From Takakia lepidozioides (Eukaryota; Streptophyta; Takakiopsida; Takakiales; Takakiaceae), in assembly GCA_030704615.1 (NCBI GenBank), contig CM060731.1, forward strand, positions 89,076,756 to 89,136,755: DNA of 60,000 bases. The letters run 5' to 3'. A program made the position numbers and the translations under genes. Within the stretch, counting starts at the first letter, position 1. The number at the start of each line of letters is the position of its first letter. A model generated the notes under the pieces. That model had not been told where the DNA came from. It saw only the letters and a list, made by a program, of their open reading frames with translations, and made no database searches. Positions 32,249-44,361 of this stretch are shown here, in pieces.

Positions 32249-32473
32249 CTATCCCAAGCAGTGTGGACACAACCAATCTCCGTCAGGAACCTTCTCAAGT
32301 GGTGGTGTCAAGCATCCCATATGCCAACCCCTTGAGCATCGATCACAAACCCCGCATGGCGGCTGCCCCTTTGGCAGACCCACAAGCATGCACTCAAACC
32401 TGCAGGTACCACTGCCAAGTTTGGGCAACTCTGCCATCGAGACATGGGAAGGTGCATTGTGCACCATTCGCAC
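32249..32473 (-). pseudogene. PHD finger encoded after the integrase (copy B)
   Basis: The frame contains CDRCSRGWHMGCLTPPLEKV followed by PDGDWLCPHC, the C-terminal two thirds of a PHD finger. It shows the Cys pair, the WH..C group, PPL..VP.G.W and the final CP.C. A plausible first Cys pair lies upstream (CRFEC, with one extra residue). PHD fingers read histone H3 tails. Here the domain lies downstream of the integrase, where chromoviruses carry a chromodomain, so an insertion-targeting role is a reasonable inference. Frame continuity with the integrase (ending near 32680) could not be shown because of indels. Copy A has lost the segment. Confidence 0.75.
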
Positions 32474-32659
32474 ATGGTCTTCTCAAGTCATGACCATCCC
32501 GACCCTCTAAGATCATGACCCCTGAGGGCAACACCTCTCGAACCTCAGAATAACACGCCCTGCAGTAACATCCAGAGTCGTAGGAGCATCTGCTGCTGCA
32601 AATAACATAGTCACCAGGCTAAACCTCCGAACCCCAGGACGATATCCTCCACCACGTAT

Positions 32660-33760
32660 AGTGGCATACCTCAACGTATCACGGTGATATGCAATGGCAA
32701 GGTCTCACAAAAGCCATGGGCATGACTTTCTGAACAACTCTGCAACGCTGATCACATGCCACGTACCCACACGTCCGTATCGTCAAGGTTAAGGACTTGA
32801 GCAGTGTCCCTACGAATGGCTGCAGCAAATCCGCCTCTCGGCCAAAGAGAAGGAAATATGGTGAGAAGGGCAAGTGATGCTTGTTTGTTGAACCTGTAGC
32901 CCATGGCTAACCAAGGAACCTGACGATCCGCAATCTCCTAGGTGTCCCTTCTGCAAGCCATATACTTGCGCAAAACCCCTCTTCACCGTCTGAACAACTC
33001 TCTCTGCTAAGCCATCGCCTCAGGATGATCCCGAGAAGTGGTGCGTGGTCTATCATGGCTTTATCATACAAGCCTGAAACTCCCCCAAGAACTCTCTCCC
33101 TTGGTCCGTGAGTACCCACCATCGCTGAGCACCAAATCGGCTAAGCAACCACGATCCAAGAATGCATACGCAAGCCCCCTCACTAATAGCCTGTCAGGGC
33201 AATGGAACCAACTCAATCCACTTGGAGAAGTGCGTGCCTCCACCATCACCAACACATATACTGTGGTGGCGCACAGTCAGTGCAACGGTCCTCTGCTAAG
33301 TCAAGACTCCACCTGTAGCCCAATCCCATGATTGGTAAAGGATGCAACTGTGGTGTAGGGGCGTTGATGAAGCACGCACCCTGCACACACCATGCACCTA
33401 GCCACGAACTGTTGCAACCTCTGTATGCATACCACGCACCAATACTGCCCCTGCAGTAAACTGTGAGTGCGTCGCACTCCAAAATGCCCAGACTCCTCAT
33501 GGGCATCCGCATTCAGCACTACCGTGCACGCACGCTGTGTGGGGTGAGGCACAATCCTCACCCGACCATCCTCCACACACTCGAAGTAGGTGTATCCCCT
33601 CCACTTGAACCTCTTGGCTCGTTGCAGATCCGATCCCTCTCCCTGGCAGTCACAGTGGCTGCCGTGTCTCCCGTGCGGAGGTAGTCCAACCCAGACGAAT
33701 CCTCATGTATATCTCTGGCACCACCTGGCTCATCACTAGCCTCAGGGTCCTCAGACACTT
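32660..33760 (-). pseudogene. Integrase, copy B
   Basis: Homologous to 28587-29667 with frameshifts. Recognisable parts are the H2C2 region (HEESGHFGVRRTHSLLQGQYW, with CMVC), LGYRWSLDLA, the YAFLDR region, and the C-terminal SPYFLLFGREADL. The Glu-containing block is damaged. It continues towards the PHD finger. Confidence 0.8.
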
Positions 33761-33849
33761 CCGTCTAGTCATCCCTGTTGTAGGTCCAACCTGACTTCCC
33801 GATGCAAGATACACAAAAATGCAGATGCGTGCCATCCCGGCACCATCTC

Positions 33850-35290
33850 CTCATCCGTCTCACCATGCCACCAGATCTCATGTGTCATCCTGCTGGCTCA
33901 TTCATGGATTTTGGCGACTCAATCCATCCGCATCCCGATTGACCAAACCTGTCGATGCACCAACCTGAAGTCATACTCATGGAGTATGAGTGCCCACCAC
34001 GTGCAAGCTTCCCCGTAAGCTTGTCTGAATTCCATCACCACTTGGGTGGCGTGATCCGTGACAAAGGTGAAAAGAGTACCGTATATATAGCACCTGAAGT
34101 GTGCCACGGCCCACACTGCATCTAGCACATATCTCCCTCATATGAGCTGTACTTAGCCCTGCAGCGGGTGTTCGATGCGGCTAGCATAAGCCACTACAAA
34201 CTCTCTTCTCTCTCCCTCCATCATCCACCTGTGTGAGCACCGCTCCAAGCCCCCCCCCATCAGCATCTCATCCGTTGCAGCTGAAAGGGACGCCCCTGAT
34301 AGATCGTCTCAGGATAGGTGCTGAGGTAAACCTCGCCTTGAGCTCTTGAAAAGCTCGTTCCTGCTCATCTTCCCACTGCCCACCTGGTCCACCTTGGTCA
34401 GCTTGTTAGAGCCTTTGCAATGGGACTAAATCCCTTGACAAACCGTCTATACTAGTTTGCCAACCCATGAAAGCTCGAACTCGGCTCACATCCGTGGGGC
34501 GTGAATTTGTGCAATGGCCTCTACCTTAGTAGTCTGCTGTACCCCCCAATCCTCCAGGATATATCATTGTGACCCGAGATACCATCTGGTTGTGGAAAAA
34601 GCTTCACTTAGTCCCGGATGCAACTTCAATCCGTGCGCTCTCAATCGCTCCAATACCACCCAACCGAAGGTGTCTCTCATGCTCCTCCTCCACGTAACAC
34701 ATGATGATGTCATCTATGTAGCACCGACCGAGCAAAGTCCACACCCCCTGCTAGAATCCTATCCATAGAATCTTTGAAACTCTGTAGGAGCATTCTTAAG
34801 CCCAAATGTAAGAACCGCCTCACTGATATAGGCAATCCTTGCCGTGCTCTCATTTATCCCCCCAGATGCCGTCTTCTGCTTGTCCGCCTCCTTGACTGGC
34901 AACTGGTGATATCCGGATCGTAAATCCAAAGTGCTAAAGGCCTTAGCATGCCCGAGGGCATCAAAGATCCCCATCCCTGGTGTTGCATGGCATACTTATA
35001 TCGAACTTGTCAGACGATTGACACTGCCAGGCCGGTAATCACTACTGCACCATACGTCTCTCTCGTCCAATTGCCATAGACCAGCAATCATTTCTTGGCT
35101 GGCATCATTGTGGCTGAAGCATACTCTCCCCACCAGAGAGCTCCACCAAACCTGCCTCCCAGAGATCTTGAGTCCTCATCTGAATCACAAAGACCTCTCC
35201 ATGTCACTGTATCTATAGGGTTCTCCGAAAGATTGGCGTGTCCTGGCCAACTCAATACGGGCCTCTTGACCCTTCAGTGCTCCCAAGTCC
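33850..35290 (-). pseudogene. RNase H and reverse transcriptase, copy B
   Basis: RNase H lies at about 34240-33900 (DAVWAVAHFRCYIY, FVTDHATQV). RT pieces run back to about 35290 ([42 protein letters not shown]). Multiple indels and stops are present. At the position of the 27188 stop in copy A this copy has CAA. Confidence 0.8.
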
Positions 35291-35629
35291 TTCAAAACTG
35301 AAGCAAAGCATTCCTGTAGTAGCCCTCAGGAACCGCCTATATACGTCGTCTCTCTCTCTCCGGTGACAATGGGTCCATGTCAGGCTCCCAATTGTCCTCC
35401 GTAACTGCAACCTTAAGTCCAGTGGGCTTAGAGGTAGAGGACGCGCTCCATTGGTTGCTATTTGCAACCTCTTGAGCAGTACTCCCTGCCTGCTCAGTCA
35501 ATGACAAGGCCTCATCCTCCTGCCCATCATCTCATCCTTGAGGACCTCCTCCTCAACCGAGAAGAATCCCCAACCTCATCTATCACAACACACCACACTC
35601 TGCGTTGCTCAGTCAGAGCCAAGCTGATA

Positions 35630-36685
35630 ATCCAGGTCAAGCAATTGAGATCCATTGCTTGCCCCAACACTTGACGACATGATGCCTCAGAAAGATTCGA
35701 CACCCCGCCGTGGTACCAGTGGTAAAACCCATTGCCCGCTCAACGCTCGTCAGCATTAGGCTCCACTAACTGCTGCAACTGAGCATCCACAGGAGGCCAG
35801 GTCCACTATCCCGGAAAGCATGCGATCCTGGGAAGCTGAGCAGTGTACGTAATGCTGCTCGTGGTTGACCCCATCTGTTGACCACTGCCAAAGGCGAACG
35901 GTCATCGTGTCTCATACGCTGAGACTGCCTCCCTGTGTCCAGAATGTTATCCACTATGAGATGTGCTGGCCGTTGCAACCCCATCAAATGCACGCTTTGA
36001 GCAGTGCGGGTAACATCAAGCTAGTCCACCATAGCCGTGGACGATGAGCCCGTGACCCCCACTGTAGCTGCATCTAGCAACACTGCTGACCCAAGCCACG
36101 ACCGGACTTGATGCACACTGGCCATCACCCTGGCCCGAGAATTGCCCATCAGTGGCACATTCTCCAAGATGTATGCTGGAGATACACTTGATGAAGCTGC
36201 AAGTGGCGCAAACCCGCACATCTCCCAAAACAGACCCGACCTCGAGTCTCGCAATCCATTGCCATGCCCGGCTGATGAATGCCCTTGGCAGGGCCAACTG
36301 CCACTACCAATCAATGGAGCCAACCCGCTCCAAATCCTGCGCCCCCAGCAACAAAAATGTCTGCTGGCAAGGCCTGCTGATATCCACGAATTGCAGACAC
36401 ACAAGACAACAACTCAGGGTACCGCTGCACCAACTGAGCAACATGGCGAAGTGAAACGCGTCGTGTAGTCTCATCCCTCTCCACATACAGGTAACGCCGA
36501 ACTCGTACACTTGCTTGTAACACAGCAGCCAATCCGGTGCTGATCCCGCCAAACAAGTCCAGAAGACAAATGCCTTCATCCGGATACTGCCACACAATAG
36601 TTGTGGTGTCTAATGGAGACAATTGAGGTGGTCCTGGTGCAATCCCCACACTCTCCTCCTCTCCTGACGGTACAAAAGCCTCCAC
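35630..36685 (-). pseudogene. DNMT3-like methyltransferase domain, copy B
   Basis: Same domain as at 25265-26773, in three overlapping frames caused by indels. Motifs seen: CLLDLFGGISTGLAAVLQAS, YLYVERDETTRRVS, WPCQGHSSAGHGNGLRD (catalytic Cys kept, codon 36290-36288), YILENVPLMGNSRARVM, LLSFPGSHAFRDSGPGLLW. The frame change between motifs II and IV lies near 36330. Apart from the indels the conserved residues are better kept than in copy A. Confidence 0.85.
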
Positions 36686-36689
36686 CTAG

Positions 36690-37895
36690 GCTTGTTGCAC
36701 CCGTCGATCAGCATCCCGCTGCAAATCCTTGCTCGTGCCCCACAATGGAGTCTGAGCAACCATGGTAGGCAACTCCGCCATACATACATGTCATCCTGCT
36801 CTCCCGGAGGTGGTACATCCTTTGAATGAGCATTGCCCTCAAGCAACTCTCTAGGCCAACTCACTGCCGCTGTGAATGCTGCTAGTGTCGGCATCTTGCC
36901 TCGCTGGGCAACCCGCAACTCCTCCTATGAACGTCACAGGGAGCTGCAACACGCCGGCCCCCCCCTGACTGCCATGCAGGCCTATAGAAAGCTGACTCCT
37001 CCCAAAATCCAGGGTGAAGCCCATGGGTACAACACTGCCCCACCAACCAGGACATTCGTATGAGACTGCGTCTGTCACAATGGCCTTGGCTCGCATCAGT
37101 GAGCCATCTGTAGGGTGATCGGCCGTAGTCTGATAGCCAACTCACGCGTGTCATGCCCCGAGCCTGCTCCGATCCTCCCAAGACGTCTGTATCTGGACGG
37201 ACAAGGCTCCATATCCGCCTCCATGAGGCCAAACCTGCAATAGCAGCTCTGCCACAGCATCAATGGCTGAGCTTCCGAGTCCAACAAGACTCGCAGTTGC
37301 CGGTACCTCTTGCCTCCGTCCACTCAAACAGAAAATGCCATCCTGGTGTCTAACATGACAACTCCAGGTGTCACCATGGCGCCGCTCAATGGCTGGCCTA
37401 GCTGGCAGCTCCATCAACCTGGCAGCTGCAGCTTGCCATGGCGCCGCCGTGGCAGTCTTGACCCTAAAATCCGAGAATCCCCTCCGGCACTACACCTCCC
37501 ACTATCTCCGCAGAAATGAAGTAACCTCCACCCCACTCTCACAGAGTGTAGCTGCCAGCCTGAACACCTCAGCTGGTTTTACCCCCTGCGTCGCAATCAT
37601 GGTAGCCGAGAACAATGGAGGCCTGGCACACAGATGTGGCCTGTCCTAGCAGCACACTAGCTGCCTAGCCGGGCACACTAGGTAGTGGTGCTACCGTGTA
37701 TCTCTCCCTCTCCCCAATGGCAATAGTAACCTCCGCCTCGGTAACCGTCCGGCGAGAACTAGGTGCCATGGAGTGGCGTCACACTATGCCCATCTCCGCC
37801 AATGTTAATCCTGAGGAGCCTAGCCTGACGGCTTGCCTCCCCACGCTGTTATCCAACTCCACCTCTGCACCTCGTGGCTCAGGCACTCGTGCTGC
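36690..37895 (-). pseudogene. Protease and gag-protease linker, copy B
   Basis: The protease active site reads LLDSEAQPLML (near 37290) where copy C has DSGA, a Gly-to-Glu change that should inactivate a retropepsin. A Thr/Ala/Pro-rich linker precedes it up to the gap. The sequence around 37340-37400 is the uninterrupted equivalent of the site where the chromodomain element inserted into copy C, and it lacks that insertion. Confidence 0.7.
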
Positions 37896-38395
37896 NNNNN
37901 NNNNNNNNNNNNNNNNNNNNNNNNNNNNNNNNNNNNNNNNNNNNNNNNNNNNNNNNNNNNNNNNNNNNNNNNNNNNNNNNNNNNNNNNNNNNNNNNNNNN
38001 NNNNNNNNNNNNNNNNNNNNNNNNNNNNNNNNNNNNNNNNNNNNNNNNNNNNNNNNNNNNNNNNNNNNNNNNNNNNNNNNNNNNNNNNNNNNNNNNNNNN
38101 NNNNNNNNNNNNNNNNNNNNNNNNNNNNNNNNNNNNNNNNNNNNNNNNNNNNNNNNNNNNNNNNNNNNNNNNNNNNNNNNNNNNNNNNNNNNNNNNNNNN
38201 NNNNNNNNNNNNNNNNNNNNNNNNNNNNNNNNNNNNNNNNNNNNNNNNNNNNNNNNNNNNNNNNNNNNNNNNNNNNNNNNNNNNNNNNNNNNNNNNNNNN
38301 NNNNNNNNNNNNNNNNNNNNNNNNNNNNNNNNNNNNNNNNNNNNNNNNNNNNNNNNNNNNNNNNNNNNNNNNNNNNNNNNNNNNNNNNNNNNNNN
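37896..38395. other. Assembly gap (500 N)
   Basis: Exactly 500 undetermined bases. The 5' portion of copy B probably continues into it. The true size may differ from 500. Confidence 1.
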
Positions 38396-38993
38396 GGAGA
38401 CTTGGGATTGATGAAACAAATGTTGAATGATAAAAGAAGATCTCCTATAGAGTGGCTTCAGAGCAGTGGAAACTGCTATGGGAAGATTGGAAGATCTGAA
38501 GGTCACGGCTGCAAAATTTAGGTGTCATTTATGGTGGTGAATACGGACACATACAACATCTGCTCAGACTTGACTTTCTAAGGAAAATTGGAGCTACATA
38601 CCCATGCAGCCCAATAATGTATGCAAATCACTAAGGTGAATCGACAACTACATAACTATGAGTTTTGCTTTCTAAAAAGAATCAGATGATTGCTATTGAA
38701 CCTGACCCATGGACATCAGCAATGCTTCTTCAATCATAGCTCCTTCTATCATTTACAAGCACTCCACCTCACTCATGCACTCTCACACTGTTCCATTTTT
38801 GTCTGAACAACTTTACTTCTGTTTCTTTTACAACATGGCCTGATAATCCCATCATAGCCGCTACGTCCCTACGTCCGATGTCATTCATCTTAGTACATCC
38901 AGCAGATGCAACAAATTTTCATCCATCATCACCTAGTTGTCATCCAGTCATCCAGCATGTACAATTTCATGTGCCATGAACAATTTCACATAT
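38396..38993. other. No feature recognised
   Basis: About 600 bases between the gap and the start of copy C. Short open frames only, and no repeat shared with the rest of the window that I can see. Confidence 0.4.
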
Positions 38994-41688
38994 CAAGTTA
39001 TTTCACCACTAATGTGAAACTAGCTAAGAAATAGCTAGCTTTTACATATTGACATTTGGGATTGGCCAAAGTGTCAATCCAGGGGTCAAGGCAGATTTGG
39101 GCCCTGGAGTGGTTATCTTCACGGCAAGCGCATGGAGGCTCATCTTTCTCGAGTTGAGCCTCACTGCGCCTGGCTATGGCGCCGTAGTATGGATTTCCCA
39201 TAGCATGGGGTGTACTTGGCTTGACTTTATATGAGTGATGATTTCATGTGCAAAGTTTGTGAGCTCGAGAGAGCTTGTATTCTTCTTCTTTATCACTCGA
39301 GAAAGATGAGCTCGTATCTGTGAGTGCCAGATACGAGTTAGTTATAATACTTGTGGTTTTTGCTTGAGAATGAGAGAAATCATGTTGGGATGCGAGGAGC
39401 ATCATCAAGTTCGTGGTTCTTAGAAGTGGAGGCGATGTTGGGTACGAGTAGGTGGACCGGCTTGGTATTCGATGTTCAGTTTCAGAGATGAAATCACCGT
39501 GCTGCAGGTAATTCCAGAGCACCTTAATGGTTTCAGATTGTGTGCGGTGAGCACGAGTGGGAAGAGGATCAGTCATCAGCATATGAGGCTGAACAAGAGC
39601 ATGTTATAGTGGCTCTGGTGGCGAATCTGAGAACTGGCCTTGGGAATACGAGCTTTCATGTTGCGGAAGAGTAAAAGATCAAGCAAGATGGCTGATTTGG
39701 CTTTGGGGCAAATCAGTGCACTTTGTGGAGTATGTTGAGATTGTGTTTCAATCTCGAGCTTCAGCATTGAGAAGGCTCTTGCCATAGCAAGAGCACGGCT
39801 GGAACAGGAGCTAAGAGGTGCGGCAAGGCCACGGAATGTGCTCCCAGGGTTTCAGAGCTTAGAAGAGGAGCTCATGCATCACAAGAGGAGTGTCTTGTGG
39901 CTGGAAATATAGACCTTAGGGTTTCATGAGCTTGGCAAAGGCTATAGGGTGCTTAGTCTTGTTTTAGAGAGCATCAAGGAGCCAAGGAGCCAAGGAACCA
40001 AGATAGGGGGCTGATACCTCTTGTGTGAAGGGGTTGCATGTGTGGAGCATGCATGCATTCAGCCCATTGAAGTTTCCATCTTCAAGCTTGGAAGGCAAGC
40101 AAGAAAGAGGGAAGGTCTGATTTCTCTTATAATGTGGGAGTAGTGCTTGTTTTGAGCATGCATTCAGCCTAGTTAGGTCTCCACCTTTAAGCTATGGAGA
40201 GCTAGAAGGGAAGGTAAGGGGCTGATTTGCTCTTAGGTGATAGTCCGACACTTGTAGAGCATGTTTTGAGTTGGGGTTTCAACTTCAAGCCTAGATAGAG
40301 CATGGCTCTTGAAGTGGCAGGTGAAGGGGGCTGGAATAGGCTCTAAGATACATGTTATGGCCAAGGAGAGTGCATGAATTAGTGCTTACAAGGGCTAGAT
40401 ACCAGCAAGACATGGTTGCTTGTCACGGTTTGGAGTGACGTGCTCGGGGAGTTTAAGTGAGAAAGAAGGCTTGGATTGTGGCAAGCATCTTCCTCATGAC
40501 TTAGAGTTACTATTGGTGGTGTGTGGGAGCCGAAAAGAGCAAGAATACATTGCTGATTTCTTCAAAGCCGCCATAGCTCGTTGCCAGGAGGCCTAGAGTT
40601 CAAGGAGATACAAACCCTAACTTGGTGTAGCTAAACTGCCATGAGCGGCCATGGAGGGGGCTGTGACCCTGTGACCTGTGTGGGGCTGTGATGGGTTGTA
40701 GCCCGTGGGGCTGTGAGAGGCTGTGACCCTGTGGTGGCCCTGCCGGCCTGTGGTGGCCCGTGTTGACCTGTGTGTGGCCTGTGCCGACCTGTGGACGGCC
40801 TGTGTTGGCCTGTGGAGGTTTGTTTGAACCTTCAGTGGATGGCGTGGTTTCCTGAGGTGGTTCCATTCTTAGGAATGGTTGAAGGACACAAGGAAGCACC
40901 GGTGGACTGCCTGAGGACTGGCATGTAGCCTTGGAGGCCAAATTTTGAAGCTCGTGGAGGGCAGTTTGAGGAGTATCTACAGGATACTCCCCATGGTTAT
41001 GCAAGTGAGGGAAGAGAGGAGAGGCATTGCTTTAGCTTATCTTCCTTGTAGTTTCCCATCCTTTCCGTTGGCCGAGACCTTTCCGTAGGTGGAGGCAAGA
41101 GTCAGTCCGGGTTTGGGCTGGGGTGTCATTGCAGGAGCGACACTGTGGAGAGATTTTTGGTGTGGGGCAGTTGTTGCTTTGATTTCTTGTGTTTGGATCC
41201 CCTCCAAACCTGCATGCTTGACTGTGCGCCATGTTATTTTTGTGTGGGCGCTTGCTTTTATAGGTGATTGGTCTGGATTTGATCACCAACCAGTCGTAGA
41301 GCGTGCTGTCGATGGTGAGGCTGGGGTGATGACCAGTCAAACCATCATTGTTTCTCCTGTGGTGAGGTTGGAGGTGATGACCAGCCAACCATAGGAGTGC
41401 TTGCGGTGGATGCAAGTGCAGGTGCAGGCTATGTTAGGAACCTAGTATTCCAAACCATAAGCCGCAACATGATCTCTACCCGGTTACCTTGTGGAAAGGG
41501 GGTTAGGGACATGTTCATGTCACCGGTTGAGTGTCAGTTTGTCAACACGGAGGTGCCACTAGTTGCTGGGGAAAGTGCCGGTTCAAGCACTAGCGATATT
41601 ACACGAGACGAGGTGTGCGGTTTAGGCCACCTTCACTTCCAAGGAAGGTTCTGATTCAGACTCTGAATCAGGAGGGTTCACGCCGACG
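38994..41688 (+). repeat. 5' leader of the methyltransferase-type gypsy element (copy C)
   Basis: Aligns with the leader at 10618-13285 from its first bases (TATCAAGTTATT against TGTCAAGTTATT). Between about 39690 and 40335 this copy has about four diverged internal repeats of a phrase combining 'gctgattt..ctct', 'gagcatg..ttcagcc' and 'tttc..cttcaagct..gg'. At 40620-40828 it carries a GCTGTGACCCTGTG/GGCCTGTG short-period repeat, where the other copy has unrelated GGGAAC/CGTGG repeats. Confidence 0.65.
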
Positions 41689-42970
41689 GTGCAAGTTACT
41701 TCCTTGCCATTGATGTGGGATACAATGGAAGAGATATATGGAGCTACCAAGGGGCCACATAGGTACTCTGGAGTAGTGGGCACCATTGAGTTGGACGATT
41801 TTATCCAAGATTTTGATAGTTCGTGTGACTTGCAGCAAATGCACAATCCACAACTGTTTACGCCTTTCATGGCATGGAAGGGGTTGTTTCAGCACCTTGA
41901 AGGGCCGCCCATGGATGATTACCATGAGTTTTGGCGGGGGCATGAGGTTGAGATCGAGGAGTGGAGGATGTACTGGTCACCCGACTATGTCTCCATCACT
42001 AGAGGCACAAGGGCAGTAGCACACCGGCAGCTGCACCGGCAACTTCAACAAGCAGCAGTGGGGTTAGTGGGACTAGTGGTACCGTAGCTACGACATCCAC
42101 CCAAACCACTGCCACCCCAGCACCAGTACCCGTGCCTGCCTTCAACCCTGTTGTGGAGTTCTTCGAAGAGTTGAGAGAGAACTACCAAGGGGTGAGGACA
42201 GAGAAGTTGCGAAGCTTGCAAGAGTTCCAACGGAAGCCTACCAAGAGCTTGATGGAGGCTTTCACTTGCATGAGGCGCTTGACAAATGTAACCCAAGGGG
42301 TTACCGAAGCTCAGGCAGTCCAATTCTGGTATGGGATACTGGACAAGGAGCTGAGGAGAAAGGCGCGGGATACAACTCTCCTATAAGCGGCCCAACCTAC
42401 CTTAGCAAATGTGTTTTTGCTGGCAGAGCGGATAGAGCTCAACATGGTGGAGGAACGAGTGGTCATGGTGGGATTTGCTAAGGAGACACCACGGGGTAGT
42501 GGTGCTCCTAGCCAACCACTACCTCACATGCTCAAGGCAACAAGGGGGCTCAGGTGAAGCCCAGGGAAGGACAGAGAGGACCTCAGATGCAGGGGTCTTT
42601 CCCTTCATTTGTAGGCCAACAACGGGCGGATGTGGTGCGTTGGACATATGGAAGACCCTCTATCAAGAAGGATTGCCCAGAAGGAGGCAAAGGGCTGACA
42701 CCGGCACAGCCTACACAGTTGCAGTGTGGGCATTGTGGCAAGTTTGGGCATGGAGAGGCCCAGTGTTATGTCTTGCATCTTGAGTTGCGGCCAGGCCAGT
42801 TCCAACGGAACAATGGTGGCCGGGGGTGAGGTGGAGCAGCTCAGAGAGATGAGGTGGTCAGGCACGAGATGCAGGCCAAGGGCAAGCTCAGCATGGCCAG
42901 GGACGAGGAGGTCAAGGTGTTGATCAAGGCATGGCCAACCGGCTTCAACAGCTAGAGCAGCGGCTTGCTG
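41689..42970 (+). pseudogene. Gag, copy C
   Basis: Homologue of 13286-14524, opening about 29 residues further upstream (MQVTSLPLMWDTMEEIYGAT). It has the same capsid block and knuckle region, but is broken. There is a frame change in the Ala/Thr linker near 42020, TAA at 42384 (CAA in copy D), and TGA at 42827 (CGA in copy D). The first knuckle reads RWTYGRPSIKKDC, losing two Cys. The second (CGHCGKFGHGEAQC) is intact. Confidence 0.85.
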
Positions 42971-43635
42971 CCATGGCCACAGCTCAGGTGGTACCAGCTC
43001 CAAGGCCTGAGGGTCCACCTCCTGCTCCTGAGGGATGAGATATGGGAGGCATGGGATTCATGTGCGGGGCAGTACTACCACTAGTGCAGATGGAGTCTGC
43101 TGCAGCCGTGACTCGAGGAGCAGCACGAGTTCTTGAGCCACAAGGTGTAGAGGTGGAGTTGGATCCACAACGTAGGGAGGCAAACCATCAGGCTAGGTTG
43201 CCTCAATCATTCACATTGATGGAGACAGTGTCGACGCCATCCATGGCACCTAGTTCTCGCCCGACTGCTACCGAGGCGGAGGTCACTGCCATTGGGGAGA
43301 GCCACACGGGCAACACCACTACCTGCTGCCAAGGCTACGGCAGCTAGTGTGCTGCTAGGGGCGGCCACATCTGTGTGCCAAACTCCATTGTTCTCGGCTA
43401 CCATGATTGTGACGCCGGGGGTGCAACCAGCTGTAGTGTTTAGACTGCCAGCTACACTCTGTGAGAGTGGGGAGGTCACTTCACCTACTGCGGAGTTAGT
43501 GGAGGGTGTAGTGGCGGAGGGATCCTCGGATTTCAGGGTCAAAACTGCCATGGCGGCGCCATGGCAAGCTGCAGCTACCAGCTTGACGGAGCTGCCAGCT
43601 AGGCCAGCCATTGAGCGCGCCATGGTGACATCTGG
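42971..43635 (+). pseudogene. Gag-protease linker, copy C (left of the inserted gypsy element)
   Basis: A Thr/Ala/Pro-rich linker equivalent to 37430-37895 of copy B. It ends at GGTGACATCTGG (43635), exactly where the chromodomain element is inserted, and continues at 50609. Confidence 0.7.
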
Positions 43636-44361
43636 TGTCGCGCACCTCACTTCGGTAAACTCCCCTTCAAGTCATAGTTACTCGCTTTGATGCGCGCGCC
43701 TGACTCCCAACCTGGCCGCCGGGCCAACTTGGAGCTTCGGCTGCTCACCGGGACATAACGGTCCCCTTTCGCTTCCCTCTAGAACCCTCCACCTAATTGG
43801 GACTAGGAGAATTCCCTTTGGTAGATGGCAGTCCGGAACAGCTCCCCACTCTTTGGTCGCTTTCCGGCTCGCTCGCTTACTCACTAGTTTTTGGTCACCA
43901 ACGGGCTTGCACCGTTCTCGGGGTTACTACTCCCTATATATACTTCTGTAGCTGTCCGCGGGGGTTTCACAACCAGCCATGCCATTTTATGGCGAACCAC
44001 CACGAAGACCCTCGATTCCCGGTGGTGAGTCGCGGTGAGTCTTGGCCCGCTCACCACGGCCCCTATGGACCGTGATGAGTCCCAAGACTCCCCACGACTC
44101 CCACCACGAGGTCTCCGCCCCCATGGTGAGTCCTATGCCACCCCCACTAAGTCCCACTAAGCTACCACCACCCCTTGTGGAGCCACCCCCACCGCAACCC
44201 GGTGTGCGGGGCTCCACCTAGTGAGCGCCTCCGCTTCCCTGAGTGCCTTGGGCACTCAAGGGTGCTTCAGCCCCCCATACCTATCGCTGCCGCTGCCCCC
44301 ACCACAGGGGCAGCCCCTCATGTGTCCCGACCCCCTGCCCTCAAGGCAAAGGGCCGCGACA
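43636..44361 (-). repeat. 3' LTR of the chromodomain gypsy element
   Basis: 726 bases, bounded TGTCGCG...CGCGACA, nearly identical to 49884-50608. It contains CTATATATA-like promoter sequence near 43933. Confidence 0.95.

Larger units (their letters stand above)
31801..37895 (-). mobile_element. Methyltransferase-type gypsy element, copy B (5' part lost in gap)
   Basis: Reading down the minus strand: gag-protease linker, protease, methyltransferase, RT, RNase H, integrase, PHD finger, ACTAG repeats and the same 3' end as copy A (..GCGCACGACA, at 31801). It runs off into the 500-N gap at 37896. Many frameshifts make it inactive. It converges on copy A, with only 1.86 kb between their 3' ends. 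Confidence 0.85.

Noticed and set aside
37820-38506. Open frames spanning 37820-38506
   Set aside because: They are created by the run of N and contain no information.
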